Shown in pieces: positions 10,931-23,606 of a stretch of 64,000 nt of DNA. This stretch comes from Ceratothoa steindachneri (taxonomy: Eukaryota > Arthropoda > Malacostraca > Isopoda > Cymothoidae): positions 74,186,920 through 74,250,919 of the forward strand of contig OZ018323.1 of NCBI GenBank assembly GCA_963969495.1, in the 5' to 3' direction. A program made the translations under genes and the position numbers. The notes under the pieces are model-generated. The model did not search any database. It saw only the letters and a program-made list of their open reading frames with translations, and was not told the origin of the DNA. The stretch's first letter is position 1. Each line of letters starts with the position of its first letter.

Positions 10931-11300
10931 AAAAGATGCGTGTGAGCCCCCAATTACCCGAGAAGGAAGACTGAAGATTAAGACAAAACGAGAAGAACCC
11001 AGAAGATGGCTGAGCCCCCAGCAACTACAAAGAATTCAACCTTTTCTCTTTCCCCACTTTTCTCTACAATCTCTATCCACTCAACTTCTCCCATACACAT
11101 TATTTTTCTAATTTCTTCAAGACTTAAGACGTAGGACATATGATTAGCCGATTGCTTTCTGCTGGAAAGATTTCACTTACATTGGTAAAGAAAGAAAAGC
11201 GCAAAGAAAGTCCTACTACAACCGTCTTCTGGTATGATCACAGCGAATCGTAAGTGAAGAGAGGTTCAGGAATTTAAGATCGCCATTTGGGCCCAACTTC
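10931..11300. other. Unassigned stretch
   Basis: Between LINE-A and the RNase H-like fragment. No reading frame or repeat recognised. Confidence 0.4.
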
Positions 11301-11490
11301 GATCGAGTGGAGTATTTACACAGACCATTGCCCGCCCGCGCGAGTCCACGCAAGGAATCGAAGGCGCGAATTTTGCTTCAACAATTTCTTCTGCCTCACA
11401 ATAGCACATCTCTAGTTCTAACCACCTTTAAGCCAAATCAATTTTTAGCAGCCGACTGCCTCTCACGTGTCCAAACCCCAGGAGAAAGCT
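11300..11490 (+). pseudogene. Possible Ty3/gypsy RNase H tail
   Basis: Readings in two frames resemble the end of a gypsy RNase H: IYTDHCP near 11315 (the TDH strand), then RKESKARILLQQF and AADCLSRVQTP, which matches the usual ADxLSR ending. No RT is visible upstream, so this would be a small orphan fragment, distinct from elements A and B. Alternative: chance similarity. Confidence 0.4.
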
Positions 11491-11689
11491 CTGCAGGAGG
11501 CGCGAAGATGGGGCTTCGTTCCAGGGCGGAGTGGTCAGGACAGGTAAGAGGATCCTGTTAGTTATTTTATATAGGTAGGGCAGATAGGGGTGATACAGAG
11601 AAAAAGTAGGTACACGCCACCGTGAGAAGGGCCTGTTAGGTGCGGGAAAAACCGCCTAAGGCCGTAATGGATGACCCAGTGGGAGAAGT

Positions 11690-12300
11690 GTGTCTCACTG
11701 CAAGTTAAGGTGTCAAAGGTCGGCGAGAGAGAAAGCTTTTGAAGTTGTATACTCAAAACTGTGCGTTGCCCTCTGTAAACTGAAGGACCAGGCATATGGA
11801 TATATGGCAATCTGCGACACTCCTAAGATCTGGACAACCTATGTAGTGCAAAATCCAAATAAGTACTTGAAAAGAACGACCTCTTGCCTAAAGTTCCCCC
11901 GCATTTAGCTGCTCAAAGATCGATTATATGTTCCGCATCAACCCTTGCGTTGAATCAGATACTACTAACGATATAAAAATTGAGATCTAAAATAGGCAGA
12001 AAATGCCAAAATTGACGAACTGTGTAAATTTAAGAACTGTGATGGCGAAAAATACACGCACGTTTTTATAGTGACATTGCAAACAACAGAACCGGCTATA
12101 AAGGCAGCTGAAAGCGGGTTAATTATGGTTAAGTCCCAAATAATGGCTGGGTGCATCGAGCGCGAGGCGTTTGTTGCGTTAAAAATATGCTTCTCATGTT
12201 ATGCCATGGAAGAGCATTCTACGATATTAGTGAAGAAGAGTTACTCCAGGCAATAAAATGAGGCCGGGGTGAGATTTGAAGCTAGTCATGTTTCAACTAA
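11690..12300 (+). pseudogene. LINE-B ORF1-like relic with zinc-knuckle remnant
   Basis: Region upstream of the LINE-B endonuclease. The reading THVFIVTLQTTEPAIKAAES (12059 on) leads to LKICFSCYAMEEHST, a CCHC-type knuckle remnant like those ending LINE ORF1 proteins; the last Cys appears lost. ORF1 proteins bind LINE RNA. The start is unclear. Confidence 0.45.
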
Positions 12301-12414
12301 ATTCAAGACCAATTCATAAAGAAAAGATTAGGAAGGGTGAGATCTCCAGCCAGGAAAAAAAGGGAACAAAAAATCAAACAAGTAAATAAGAATTAAATAT
12401 AGGTACCAGCTTTA

Positions 12415-14650
12415 GATATATAAACAACCTAAAAATCATCTCCCTCAACTTTAACAGATGAAGCACTAAAAGTATAATATACAATGAGATCATAATATCT
12501 GTAGCTCCAGATATCATACTTATATCTGAATGTGGTTTACACGATGATAAAGAATATATCAAATTTATAACTATGTGGTTTCCATAGATAACCAATCTAA
12601 GGTGAAAAATGTTGGGGTGGCCGTTGCCATCAGAGAAGAAATTAAATAAAAAACAAGGCCTGGAAGAATCATACCTGCTCTTAAGAACAGTATGACCTAC
12701 TTCGAAATTGTGGTTGCAGCTGGATACCAGAAAACAGAGCGTCCATATTTACCAATTCCCAAATTTCTCCAACTATTTCGAACCGACACCTCAACAATCT
12801 TAATAGGAGATCTAAATTCCAGCTGTAGAGAGGCCGGGTACACCACAGCGTTCAACGGTGCTGGAAACATGCTAAAGCTTAATCAACGGCAAAATAGTAT
12901 AAAGAGAAGATCTCGATTTTGATACAGGAAGGTCATCAACATCCCTTGACATAGTATTAATGAATTCAAGTTCTCCCTAACGCAAGTGACGATTCTAGGC
13001 CCATATATTGTCTCAGATCACATCAACATGATCACGTCTATCTCTACCTCTCCAATCAATGTTAAAATTCCCAGGCGCAGATGCATGGTACAAGCTAACT
13101 AGGCTACTCAAATAACATCTGCACAATAGACAGATAGGCTAGATAGAAGGCACTTTGCTTGACTACATCGATAAACAACTTAATCACCTGATAACATAAA
13201 TCGTGGAAGCTGACAACATAACTATCCCCTGTTTGGAATATAAAACACTCCCAGCTACAAGATGGGACATAAATATCCCGGAAGAAAATTAACCAACTAG
13301 AGGTCCTTATCAACGAAATATACATTTTATGGGAATACAGTGTATTGCTACCTGGAATTAAGAGAACTGTGGATCGAAATAAAACATCTTTTCAGAGATA
13401 AATTGAGAGAAAAAAGGGGCAACATCATAGCAAATTCGATATTTAAAGAGACCTCAAGAAATTTTGCATCCAGCTAAAGACACTAAGAGGCACTTACCTT
13501 AAGAATAGAATCATTATTCAAGTCAAACACATGGAAATTACAGAAGATCGAGAGATAGAACGGTTCTTTGAGACAATACTGGCAAAACTGATTTAAAATA
13601 GATGATGAGGAGAATGAGAAATTATATGCATGACATGAGGACAAAGTACTCTTAAGGCTGGAGAGCTAGGTGTTGAGCTTATGCTACACCATACTGTATA
13701 TGGCACACGTCTTGCACGAGATGAAGGGAGATCCTCTATTCATGAGGAATATCAAGCTGCTCTCAAGAGCTTCAAACAGAAGGCGCCAGGGATAACTGGC
13801 ATCACGAAGATTCATCTAATGAATGTTCCCCAAAAGAAGAATGAGGCCTTATTGTAGCTGTTCAACGCTTCTATTACCGTCGGATATTTCCTTGACCATT
13901 TTCTAAGGGCCAGAATAATATTCCTACTCAAGCCAGATATACTGAAATAATAATTTAAAGGCTTATTTCACTTCTGGAAATTATGGGCAAGCTTCTAGAG
14001 AAACTGCTAAACAATAGACTGATGAACTACATAGACACCAAAGATTTGTATAACGACCAGAAGCATGGCTTTCGGCGAAAATTTGGTACCGAGATGGCAA
14101 TATCATTAATCACTAAAAGAATTGCCATCTCCAAGGCCAAGGCCAAGGACTGCAATGTGAACGTGGTGCTTCATGATGTGTACTCAACCTTTGATAGGGT
14201 ATGATTACCAGTGCTTATAAAGAAAATCAGTAACCTCGATATGGAGCAAGATATAGTGAAAATTCTCTGCGACTATTTAGAAGTTCGATATGCAGTCGTA
14301 TAAATAAACGACATTGAATGGTGGCCATTCGACCTGGAACAGCGGTGCCGCAAGGGTAATGCCTTAGTCATACATTGTATGCGATATAAACCAGTAACCT
14401 ACCCCATTCCAATCATGATTTTGTCCAATATATTCAGCTAGCGGACGACATCAAGCAGGTTGTTGCTAGAAACTACCATAAGCTCAGAGATGTTACCAAC
14501 AGGACAGAAGGGGAGATAGAAAACATCATTAAATTTCCGAAAGTAAAGAAGATAAAAAAAACATCAACAAGTTTATAATATTAGACATACTCTAGAGAAG
14601 GTCTAGTAGTTACCCTCAAAATAATATCCGACGGATATGCCGCACACTAC
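12415..14650 (+). pseudogene. LINE-B relic: endonuclease and reverse transcriptase
   Basis: Second non-LTR retrotransposon. Endonuclease motifs: IISLNFNR at 12436-12459 with a stop after it, PDIILISE at 12507-12530, IGDLNSS around 12803-12823 and YIVSDHINM around 13000-13030. RT motifs: KAPGITGITKIHL near 13780; KLLEKLLNNRLMNYI (13989 on), the usual fingers helix; DQKHGFRRKFGTEMAI (14056 on); NVVLHDVYSTFDRV ending 14204, the first catalytic block; and QLADDIKQVV with LADD at 14438-14449, in the place of Y/F-A-D-D. Motif order and spacing are normal for a LINE ORF2, but stops and frameshifts occur throughout. The region after 14650 is poorly readable. Confidence 0.75.
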
Positions 14651-15110
14651 AAAGAAAAGGTTGATGGGGCCAAGAGGACGTTACAGTCAAGGTTTCGTTT
14701 TAGATTGCTTTCATCACTAAAAAAAAAGTAATTATATGTACATGTTATTGGTAAGACCGTTACTGCTATATCCCGCCATTCTCTTTCATATCTCAAGCTA
14801 GACACTAATGAAAAAAGCAGAAGTGGTCCACAACAAAGCGCCAAGATTCCTAACTATGTACATTGTTAGTCTTTGGGACAAGATACCATCGGCATTACTA
14901 CATGAAATCACTGACATTAACCCTATAAATATATAGGAATGCATAAACGTGTAAAGAAAATATGGCCCAAAATATACCTTTTTTACCAGAAGAAGTAACC
15001 CAACAGATAAAACTTGAAGACGAAACCTTACCGAACATAAACTTCAGAGAAGCCTTTAAATGTAGCCAGCTGCAGGAGATTTACCCTATTTATAAATAAT
15101 ATAAAAAATA
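14651..15110 (+). other. LINE-B 3' region
   Basis: Weakly readable continuation of LINE-B that ends in an A-rich stretch around 15095-15120. That may be the LINE 3' end, but no clean poly-A tail or duplication was found. Confidence 0.35.
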
Positions 15111-15960
15111 ATAATAAAAGACCCGTAGTTGACCAATTAATAAATTAAAACAAGAGTTCTGTAGTAATCAAATTTAAAAAAATACTGCTGTGCGCAAAAT
15201 AATGATAATAGAAATAAATATAAAATTAAAATAATATAAATTAGACAAAAATTAAATAACAGTGAAAAATGAAAAAAAACTGAGAGGACGAGTGCAGTGA
15301 TAAGTTTTCTTGATTCACAGAACAGGCCTTGTCGATGAAAACAAAGGCTCGAAAGTTTGAATCATTTTTATGAGTAGCCATGAAAGAAATATAGAGGATA
15401 AAAGAGGCATGATGACTGAGGTTACCAGACGCCCTGGTACGTATCTTCTCTCCTTATAGGCACTTCTTTCCCTATCTATTTCCTCTATCTCTATCCCATA
15501 TACAAATTTCTAAATCGTCATTGATTATTGATGATCAGCAAAGGAGGCAAGCTAAACAGGGGCAGAATATGATGTAATGCTGTCGGGATTAAGACGTCAC
15601 GTTTTGGGCAAACTGGTTTCTCATTGGAGCTGAATGTTTATTTGTTGAACTTGCTTTTATATTGTGACGGCTTCATCCATGCGCTAGCGTTGTCGATCAC
15701 ACTGCCGAATAAGATGGTTGTATTTCTATTTAACATTTATCGGTTGAGGGTCGTACGATACTTTGCAGTGTAGCGTTTGCTGGCTCCGTCTTGGAGATGT
15801 GCTGTTTGTCGACGAGGCAGGGTTGTTGAAGTTAACCCAATGTACAAGGAAGTGCGATGCTCAAAGTTACCGACGTTGAATTTATATTCGTAGAAAAAAT
15901 AAAACTTCTGCAAGTAGCCCGTCTTGGGAAGGCAGCTATTCTTTATGACGAGAGCGCAAG
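15111..15960. other. Unassigned stretch
   Basis: No gene recognised. Part of it may be the decayed continuation of the Penelope-like element at 15961-16800, which reads into it on the minus strand. Confidence 0.3.
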
Positions 15961-16800
15961 TTATCTTTGCCTTATTTGATCGGTTTGGATAACATAACAG
16001 TGTATGAGGGATTTCAGGATTTTTTCATCCTTCTTATATCTTGCAACTCTGAATGCTTCGTAATCAAGATCTACTTTACTTGGATTTTTATTTTTTTGCC
16101 TTAGGTTGTGGTATGAGGCAATCTTATGCTTTATGACATCATGATTTGACGTTTGTGGGTAGCCTTTGTTGACGAGCAGCTTAGTTACTCTTTTTAATTC
16201 TTTATCACCCACTCTCCAGTTTGAAGAATGAGAGAAGGCTCGGATGATGAGGGCCTTCATTACGGAGTTTTATATCGGACCGACTTGACGTAAACTTCAG
16301 TCACAAAATGTGTCCGTTGTGACTTGAGGAGGATGTCGAAAAATGGTAAGGTTGAACTGTTTTCTGTTTCATGAGTGAAGTTGATGGATGTATTTTCCTT
16401 GAAAGCTTTGATAAGGGTAAGGACTAGGGTAGTGTTATGTGCATTGATGAATATTGCATCAATATATCGGTTGAAGATCGATAGTTTCAAGACATAATTG
16501 TTTTGGAAAATGACATCCTCTACTATTCCCATGTAGAAGTTAGCGAAGAGAACATCCAGTGAAATTCCCTCTCCACTCCGTCGACGTGCACATACATGTG
16601 GCCATCATGGCTGTAGGAAGGCACCTCCTTGGTACAACCAGGCTGTGAAATCAGGTGCGAAAGCAAACCCATTATTATTAGCAGTAGTATAGTTATCTTT
16701 ATAGGTTGGTAGGTAAGCAAAGAAAACAGAACTATAAAAATATTGTCACAAATACAAGAATCGACGAGAATAGAAGAAAACCTGCACCGCAAACCCCCTC
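15961..16800 (-). pseudogene. Penelope-like element, reverse transcriptase fragment
   Basis: Three minus-strand pieces in register: 16792-16523, 16532-16260 and 16260-15961. Together they follow Penelope-like RT: HMYVHVDGV (usually followed by AMGSPLG, here decayed), MGIVEDVIF, RYIDAIFINAHN (the YxDD box, decayed to YIDA), LIKAFKENTSINFTHETEN, LPFFDILLKS, TEVYVKS, then ALIIRAFSHSSNWRVGDKEL and LLVNKGYPQTSNHDVIKHKI. This motif series is characteristic of Penelope-like elements and differs from LTR and LINE RTs. The GIY-YIG endonuclease that normally follows was not found downstream on this strand. Frameshifts separate the pieces. Confidence 0.75.
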
Positions 16801-19390
16801 AAATAATAAAGTAGCTAACTATATATTCCTTAATCCTGTTGGTACTGAATGAAGTTTTGATAATTCTTGTTGAACACCACCATCTTAGAAAGAAAGTGCA
16901 AAAATTGTTTGGGTAGTTGGAAACTTTTGTCAGTTGATACCTTCTAGGTGTAAGTATTATAACATATAAATTAGAACTTTAAGACAAAAGTGTATTTTAA
17001 AACACCTTTCAGAAATAAAAGGTTAGCAGGTGCGTTAAACTATTATATTCCATCAGATTCCAGTAGAACTAATAAAAAAAACTGTTGTAGGTGTAAATAT
17101 TTTGGAGTAGATCGTTAGAAACAAATAAAAAAATGTACTTCATTACTTTCAAAATTATTGTTATGAATCATTTTAACTTATCTAAAAGCGCAAACTACTG
17201 AGCCTACACATGGATAGAATTAAACGAATTATCATTTTGAATAAGAAATTTGTGTCGCTTGCAGTACAAGAAATACAAGATGAACACGATTCCTTTATTA
17301 TCAGCTAAAGCGATCATAAAGAATGAATTATACATGTTTATAAAGTACATAGACAAAGGTCTTCTTCAAGTGTTTGATCTCTTTTTTGTTGATTTACTTG
17401 AGAATTATTATTAAATTGGCAAATTAGTTCGTATGACAAAATAAAATTCCAACGATATATAAACAAGGGCTACCTTGAAATGTCTAACTAATTAAGCAGT
17501 TCTCTGTAAAGGAATAAAAAAAAACAAACAAATCATGTCTCTGAAGAATATCATTGACTTAAGTTTAGTTACATGGTAGTGAAATCTTCCTTTAAGAAAA
17601 CTAATTTAACTTTTGATAGTCAATTAATAACCCTCAAATCACCACGAGAGGTCAACAATTGTTTTTGTGTCTTAAACCTTTAACATGAAAACCATTACGC
17701 TTTGCGATTTTTAAGACATTCATTTATAATCCCCTTAAAGGCGAGAAGTTGAAGATGATAAATTTACTTATCTGCTCATCGTTCGGTTTTGACTTGTTCT
17801 GGAAAAAATTAATGATAGTGTATTTAGCCATCTGTATAAAAGGAATGTATGGGATAAAATTAATGAGTTTTATCCATTTAAAGTTCGAAATTTCGTCTTT
17901 CTCTCGAATAATCTTCTTAGTATTATTAATTGTAAAAAATAGGTTTATTTGGGAAAAAATGGAGTATTTTTATATAGGGAGGAAGAAGGCAATAAGCATG
18001 ATTACTACTTCCATATTTTTTAAAAGTAACGTCCCTAACGAAAATATTATCCTGAAAATCTATTAATTTTAATCTATTTTCATCCTTTACAATTGGTGGG
18101 GGGGGGGGGGGGTGCATTCATAAATAGAGATGTTGCTGGTTTGGTGAAACCTATCACTGCAGCAACGATAAGTAAGTACCATTTTGTAGTAGTAATACTC
18201 GTTATAATTGATAAATAGAAACATTTTACTCATTCTTAACACCCATTCAATACTATTCAATATTTGAGTTTTCTTTGTTTTTGGTTTTGCTATTATTTAC
18301 AAAGGTTGTTTGCTCACTGATTAAAGTTTAGCTAAAGAATCCATCAAATTTAAAGTTAGATCTCCTCCTTTTCCATTATCATTTATTAGAAAAACACTAG
18401 CTTTTTTTTGCCAAATTAGATAAACAGTAATCATATGATGTTAGAAGCCAATGAGTAATAGCTTTCACATTGCATCTAGCATGCCTTCGGGATGCTCAGT
18501 GTCCACGGAAAGAGGGCAAGTGTCTTCATTAGACTAAACAAAGAAACCTCCATAAAATAAGTTTGGATTTGTTAATTTAACCCTCACTTTTGTCCTTCAT
18601 GGTACATGTAGGTTTTTATCCAGTATTAGGCGCACCCATTATGGTAGAATGACTATCAGATTCGCATGTATACAGCATGACTTGAGACCACACCTCTTCC
18701 ACGTCAAAAGAGTGATTGTGTCCAACATATCAGTGTAATATGCCCAAAATAAACTGTTTCAATTGATTACTTTAATTACTGTTTCTACCGTTACAGTAGA
18801 GGAAGATGTCACACTTTCTTGAGAACAAGGTGTATATATCTATGTTACAATTATCAGATAAACTGCAATGTACATGAGAGATTATTTCTCACACTTTTAT
18901 ACTAAGAGTATGATGTGAACCCCAACGACTCGGTAGAAACAATAGTACCATTCTCTAAACGAAGATAAAATTGAATGTTAAAATTTGCTAATTGAATCAG
19001 TTCTCCTTGGAGATGTTCGATTGTTCTATTAGTTGAATTCACTTGCTTTTTATGAGGAACGTCACCCTGCCATGCTTGATATTGAGTTCGCTTACTGGAG
19101 AGGTAGTTGCCCTGACTCTCCTTATTATTTCTGTTGGGTATTTAGACTACTCAGGCGATTTCGCTTTATAGATATTTTCACTTAGGTTACCATGTTCACT
19201 TAATTTACGGATCCAGTTTTAAAATGCTAATGTAAGTATCTCTATAGGAACTGCTTTACGCCAAAAAATCTAAATATCTGTCGTCTTAAACTCCAAGAAA
19301 TATCTCCTACTAGAATTATGGAAAACAACAAGGTCTGCTGACCAAAAATTTGCGTGCCCTCACTTATTCTGATTTACGACATTCAAAACT
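16801..19390. other. Unassigned AT-rich stretch
   Basis: No gene or known element recognised. It holds a G15 run at 18098-18112 and short AT-rich open frames without recognisable protein features. Confidence 0.4.
18098..18112. repeat. Poly-G tract (G15)
   Basis: Uninterrupted run of 15 G in AT-rich DNA. Confidence 0.9.
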
Positions 19391-19660
19391 TTCAATAATT
19401 CCCGGAGTAACTAACCTTGGGAGGAGCTTGTCAATTCGATCATTCGAAAGAGAATGTAAACATCTTAAGTGTTTCTAATTTCGTTACAATCGGCCGAATA
19501 ATTATGATATTATTGCCAAAACAAATTTATTCGAGGGCTAACTTTGGGAGGACTTTAGCAATTATATTATTTGAAAGAGAAAGTAAAACAATATAAGATT
19601 TTCATATCTCGTTAGAATCAGCGGAATAGTTATGATGATTTTGCCTCCAAAAAATAATTC
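19391..19660. repeat. Dispersed ~130-bp tandem repeat, left pair
   Basis: Two imperfect head-to-tail copies (about 19391-19525 and 19526-19660). Shared blocks are cttgggaggact, attatat..ttcgaaagag, aatcggccgaat and tatgatgttattgcc. The same unit recurs at 23315-23606. No coding potential seen. Confidence 0.75.
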
Positions 19661-20879
19661 CTGAGTTGTTTTTTAATGGAATTTGAAGATATGGTTGGTA
19701 TTTTTAATGTCACTTCATAAATTAAGTCCTTTCCATCTTGAACATCAACTCTTTTTTATTCATTTTCTTCAGGAGACAAAATTATATCAATTGATATCAT
19801 TAAAAAATTGGCCTACTAACTGTAAGCAACTTTACTTCCTTCACCTTCTTGTAGCTTTTACTTATTGAATTCTCTATTTTACTCAAATTAATTTCGAAAG
19901 CAAACCGGATGCGGTCCAAAAGGAGTAATCATTTCTCTCTGACCTTTGATGAGGGCAAGTTGCTTCACAGAGATCTTCATCTCCATAGGGAATTTAATTA
20001 AATTAGGTTTCGTTTTTCAACCAACGCAGCCAAATTCAAGGCCAAAAATAATTTTACACTTCCGGCTGAGGATATTAACAGGTTGTCTAGGTTCGTAATG
20101 AAAGTGTCTTTGGCCTGTAGCTCTCCTCACCCCAGGGATATGTTTTTGGCCTTCTTCCAGTTCTTTTGGATCTGTTTAAGATTGTAACTCTTATAAATAC
20201 AACGCCAGTTAGAAAAAAAGTGTCCCTAAGTTCACACTTTTCAAGCACTTTACGGTAAATATCCTTTGCAAGATCCAAATTTCAGAACGTCAACCAGAGT
20301 TTAAAATTGAGAGGGCAACAACTCTGCTATTTTCAATTTAAGTATACAAATGTGTGAATGTCACCAGTCTTGACCTAATTTTAAAAGCAATTGAAGGTCA
20401 AATCCCACTGGTAGGATAGTAGAACTAAAGCCCAGGTAATCTGCAGCACACTGATCAATATGTCTCAAACGGTAAAATAAGGAAAATAAGGGAAATAAAT
20501 ATAATCATTAATATAATAATAAGTCAAAACTTTTAATTAGCTAACCAAGTTGAAGTATATTAAAATAAAAAAATAACTTTAGAATTCATAAGTAAGGTTG
20601 CAATATTAGAGCACCCCTCATTTATGTAATTAGAACGTTGAAAAGATTGATCCACACTCTAGTAGCACAGTAATCTATAGTATCGCATAATATAGCAGAT
20701 TAGAGCATAGTATATTGTGAGGGAACAAGCACGTAAGGGAAGAAACAACGCCGCTTTAAAGCATTGCCTCCACGTGATGGGCCTCATGTAGCTTACAAAC
20801 AATTTTGAAAACTCAAAAGCGTCTGAAAGTATAGGAGTGAGTTCATGGGATGTAGCCCTTATCAAGACGACTATTTGAA
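19661..20879. other. Unassigned stretch
   Basis: AT-rich, short open frames only, nothing recognised. Confidence 0.4.
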
Positions 20880-21950
20880 CAGGACGAGAAATCTTCCCCA
20901 TCCCCCCTTTCAGCTACGCTGGGAGCGGTTGAGACAATTGCCATCCGGGCCGCGTCGCCATGACTCAAACGATGTGAGATAGTCCCTCCCCCCCCTTCTA
21001 TGGGGTAAGCTCCCTCACTTATGGTGTCTATATCTACCTGCGTAACGTGGAATGAGCAGATTGGTGCGAGAGACGCTCAGGAGTACAGACCTTCTTACTC
21101 CTCCTCGATTCGGGTTTGTCATACGCCGAGGGCAAGGAAATGTTGTGGGACAAAACCAAGCATCCCTTCTTGGATAAAACAAATATCCTCCCCCTATAGT
21201 TAGTTAAGAACTCTTCTCCCCGTAAGAATACCCGTCCGAATCCGCTCATCGACGCCATCTACAAACAAGAACCAAGTCTTAACCCTAAAGGCTTCAGTGA
21301 AGATTCATCTTACCGTAATACCCCCTTGATTACGCATCTCCGACCAAAGAAACCGTTGACGTCTCGGAGAAACTCACCCTCCATTTTCTTAACAGGAATT
21401 TACACTGGAAAAATTTCCAAACCTTACTTCTCGAAGGCTTTGCTACCGTCCCTTCCCCGTCCCACTCCAGTCATCTCCAAAGAATATTTCAGTACAAACA
21501 AGTTGACCTTGGAACCCATCGAAGTGACCCAACCATTATCTCACCGCTTCGCCGGAAACGACCAACGTCTTCCCCAACCCCTCCATTTGTGTACAAGGTA
21601 TCGTAACGAACATTTTAGCTTCCCCAAATTTATAATTGCCTTTCTACCGTTCCAAATTATCATTTGTGTAACTATGTGTCTTAATTAACTGTTTATTCTG
21701 TATCATATTAACTTTAATTATTAATATTTAGTAAAGTCTATTTTTTTGTACTCCTTTGCTTGCTGAACCTCGAGCTCATCGTAGCCTCATAACAATAGCC
21801 TGTAACTAAGTGAGATTTGGAACTTTCAGCCAATACTAAGTTTTAAGGTAGCATCTTTTGGACTAGCCATCCCTTACGGGGATCTGATCTTGTAACCGGA
21901 CCTCGGCCTACCCAAACTATTTAAAAAGGAAACCCCCGCGCACTCTAAAT
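20880..21950 (+). repeat. Candidate solo LTR or retroelement fragment
   Basis: A block of higher GC content than its surroundings. It has pyrimidine-rich stretches, a frame of 120 codons at 21326-21688, then an AT-rich part with ttattaatatttagtaaagt near 21716. The composition resembles the long LTRs in this window and the unassigned region before the third gag (62.4-63.7 kb; compare atatagtaaagtc at 63220). Ends were not located and no matching partner is present, so this is only a suggestion. Confidence 0.25.
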
Positions 21951-21954
21951 CGAA

Positions 21955-23325
21955 TATAGTAGATCTATGTATGATATATAGAGTTATACCACGACATATA
22001 TTATAGAATGTTATTGCATATCATAGTATAGCATAGCACATAAATTGCATAATACAGAAAAGCATAGTATAACATAACATATTATAACATAGCATAGTAT
22101 ATTATAGCATAGTATAACATCGCATAGTTTAGCCTAGCCTAAAATAGTATTGTATAGCTATATTTTTAGCATAGCATAGTAAAGTATAGCTTAGACTAAC
22201 ATAGCGTAGTATTGCCTAGTATAGCATAGCATAGTATATCGTAGAATAGCCTAGCCTAAACTTTCATAGTATAGCATAGCATATCATAGCCAAGCATAGT
22301 ATAGTATAACCTATCCTCTTTAGCCTAGCTAGCTAATACTATCCAACTATAAGATAGCATAGACTAAACTAGAATAGCCTAGCTGAGCCACGCCTAACCT
22401 AGGCTAGCTTAGTATAATCTAGCAGATTATCGCCTACTTTATCCTACTATAGTTTAGTATATCCTAGCTTATCGTATCCTAGTATAGCCTAGCCTTGCTT
22501 CGTAGACTCTAGTCTAAGCTAGCGTATAATATTATAGCCTAGCTTAGCCTAGCCTAGTATAGCCTTGCCTAGCGTAGCTTTGCCTAGTGTAGCCTAGACA
22601 GGCCTAAGCTGGTATGACTTAGCATGGCATGTCAGAGCCTAGCCTAGCGTCACCTAGAGTTGACTAGCCTATTACAGCCGAGCTAGAATAGGCTACTATA
22701 GCCTTACCAATATATCCTTGCATACCATAGCCTAGCCTAGCAGATTATTTTCTAGCTTGGTATTGCCTATCATAGCATTACCACACCTAACATAATATAT
22801 CCAAACGTACCATATTATAGCATAGTCTAGTATATCGTAGACTACTATAACATACCATACCCGAGACTAGAATAACCTTGCATAGCTTAGCCTATTATAG
22901 CCTTGGTTAGCTAGCCTATCGAAACATAACATATTATTATGTAGCGTAGCCTAACATAAGCTAGCATAGCAGTAGATAGCCCTCCCTAGCCTATTATTCT
23001 TTAGCCTACCCTAGTATATCATAGTAATGCTTAGCATAGCTTAGCCTAGCCTAGGATTAACTATCCTTGACAAGTATAGCCTATACTATCTTATTATACC
23101 CTAGTCAAGCATAGCTTTAAACTGTATAGCCTAAAATACTACATATGTGATATCATAACATATCATTTTATATCCTAACTTAACATAGTATATTTTACCT
23201 TTGTACATTATATCTTAGCATAGTTTATCATAGCATAGTATAGCTTAGCATATAAAAGCCTATTCTACGATTGCCTAACAGAGTATAGTATATTTTAGCC
23301 TAGTATACTCTAGCAGAGTATCGGC
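21955..23325. repeat. Degenerate pentanucleotide satellite
   Basis: About 1.37 kb dominated by 5-base units of the type TAGCC, TAGCA and TAGTA, drifting in phase and sequence. The left part is richer in tagca/tagta, the middle in tagcc/ctagc. It is not the arthropod telomere repeat TTAGG, although unit length and the CCTAG/CCTAA resemblance are suggestive. It lies between dispersed ~130-bp repeat copies. Confidence 0.9.
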
Positions 23326-23606
23326 TGAATAGTTATAATGTTAATGCAAAAACAAAATAATTCCCGGGCTACCCTTGGAAGGACTTTGGCAATTATATCA
23401 TTCGAAAGAACATGTAAAACAACATGATGGTTTGAATATCTCGCTAAAATCGGCCTAATATTTATGATGTTATTACCTTAACAAAATAATTCCCGGGCTA
23501 ATCTTGGGAGGACTTCGGCAATTATATCATTCGCAAGAGAAGGTAAAACAACATAAGGGTTTTTAATGTTCTTCGAATCGGCCGAATAGTTATGATGTTA
23601 TTATGA
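23315..23606. repeat. Dispersed ~130-bp tandem repeat, right copies
   Basis: A partial unit end (23315-23350) followed by two units (about 23350-23480 and 23480-23606) matching those at 19391-19660, with blocks aataattcccgggcta, ggacttcggcaattatatc and atcggccgaatagttatg. Confidence 0.8.

Noticed and set aside
17749..18066. 105-codon hydrophobic plus-strand frame
   Set aside because: Composition reflects AT-rich DNA (Ile, Lys, Phe rich); no motif, no homology recognised.
21326..21688. 120-codon plus-strand frame
   Set aside because: Pro/Ser-rich reading of a pyrimidine-rich block with no domain; more likely LTR-like sequence than a gene.
21955..23325. Array considered as telomeric repeat
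   Set aside because: The units are TAGCC/TAGCA/TAGTA rather than TTAGG or TTAGGG, and highly degenerate; an internal satellite is the better reading.
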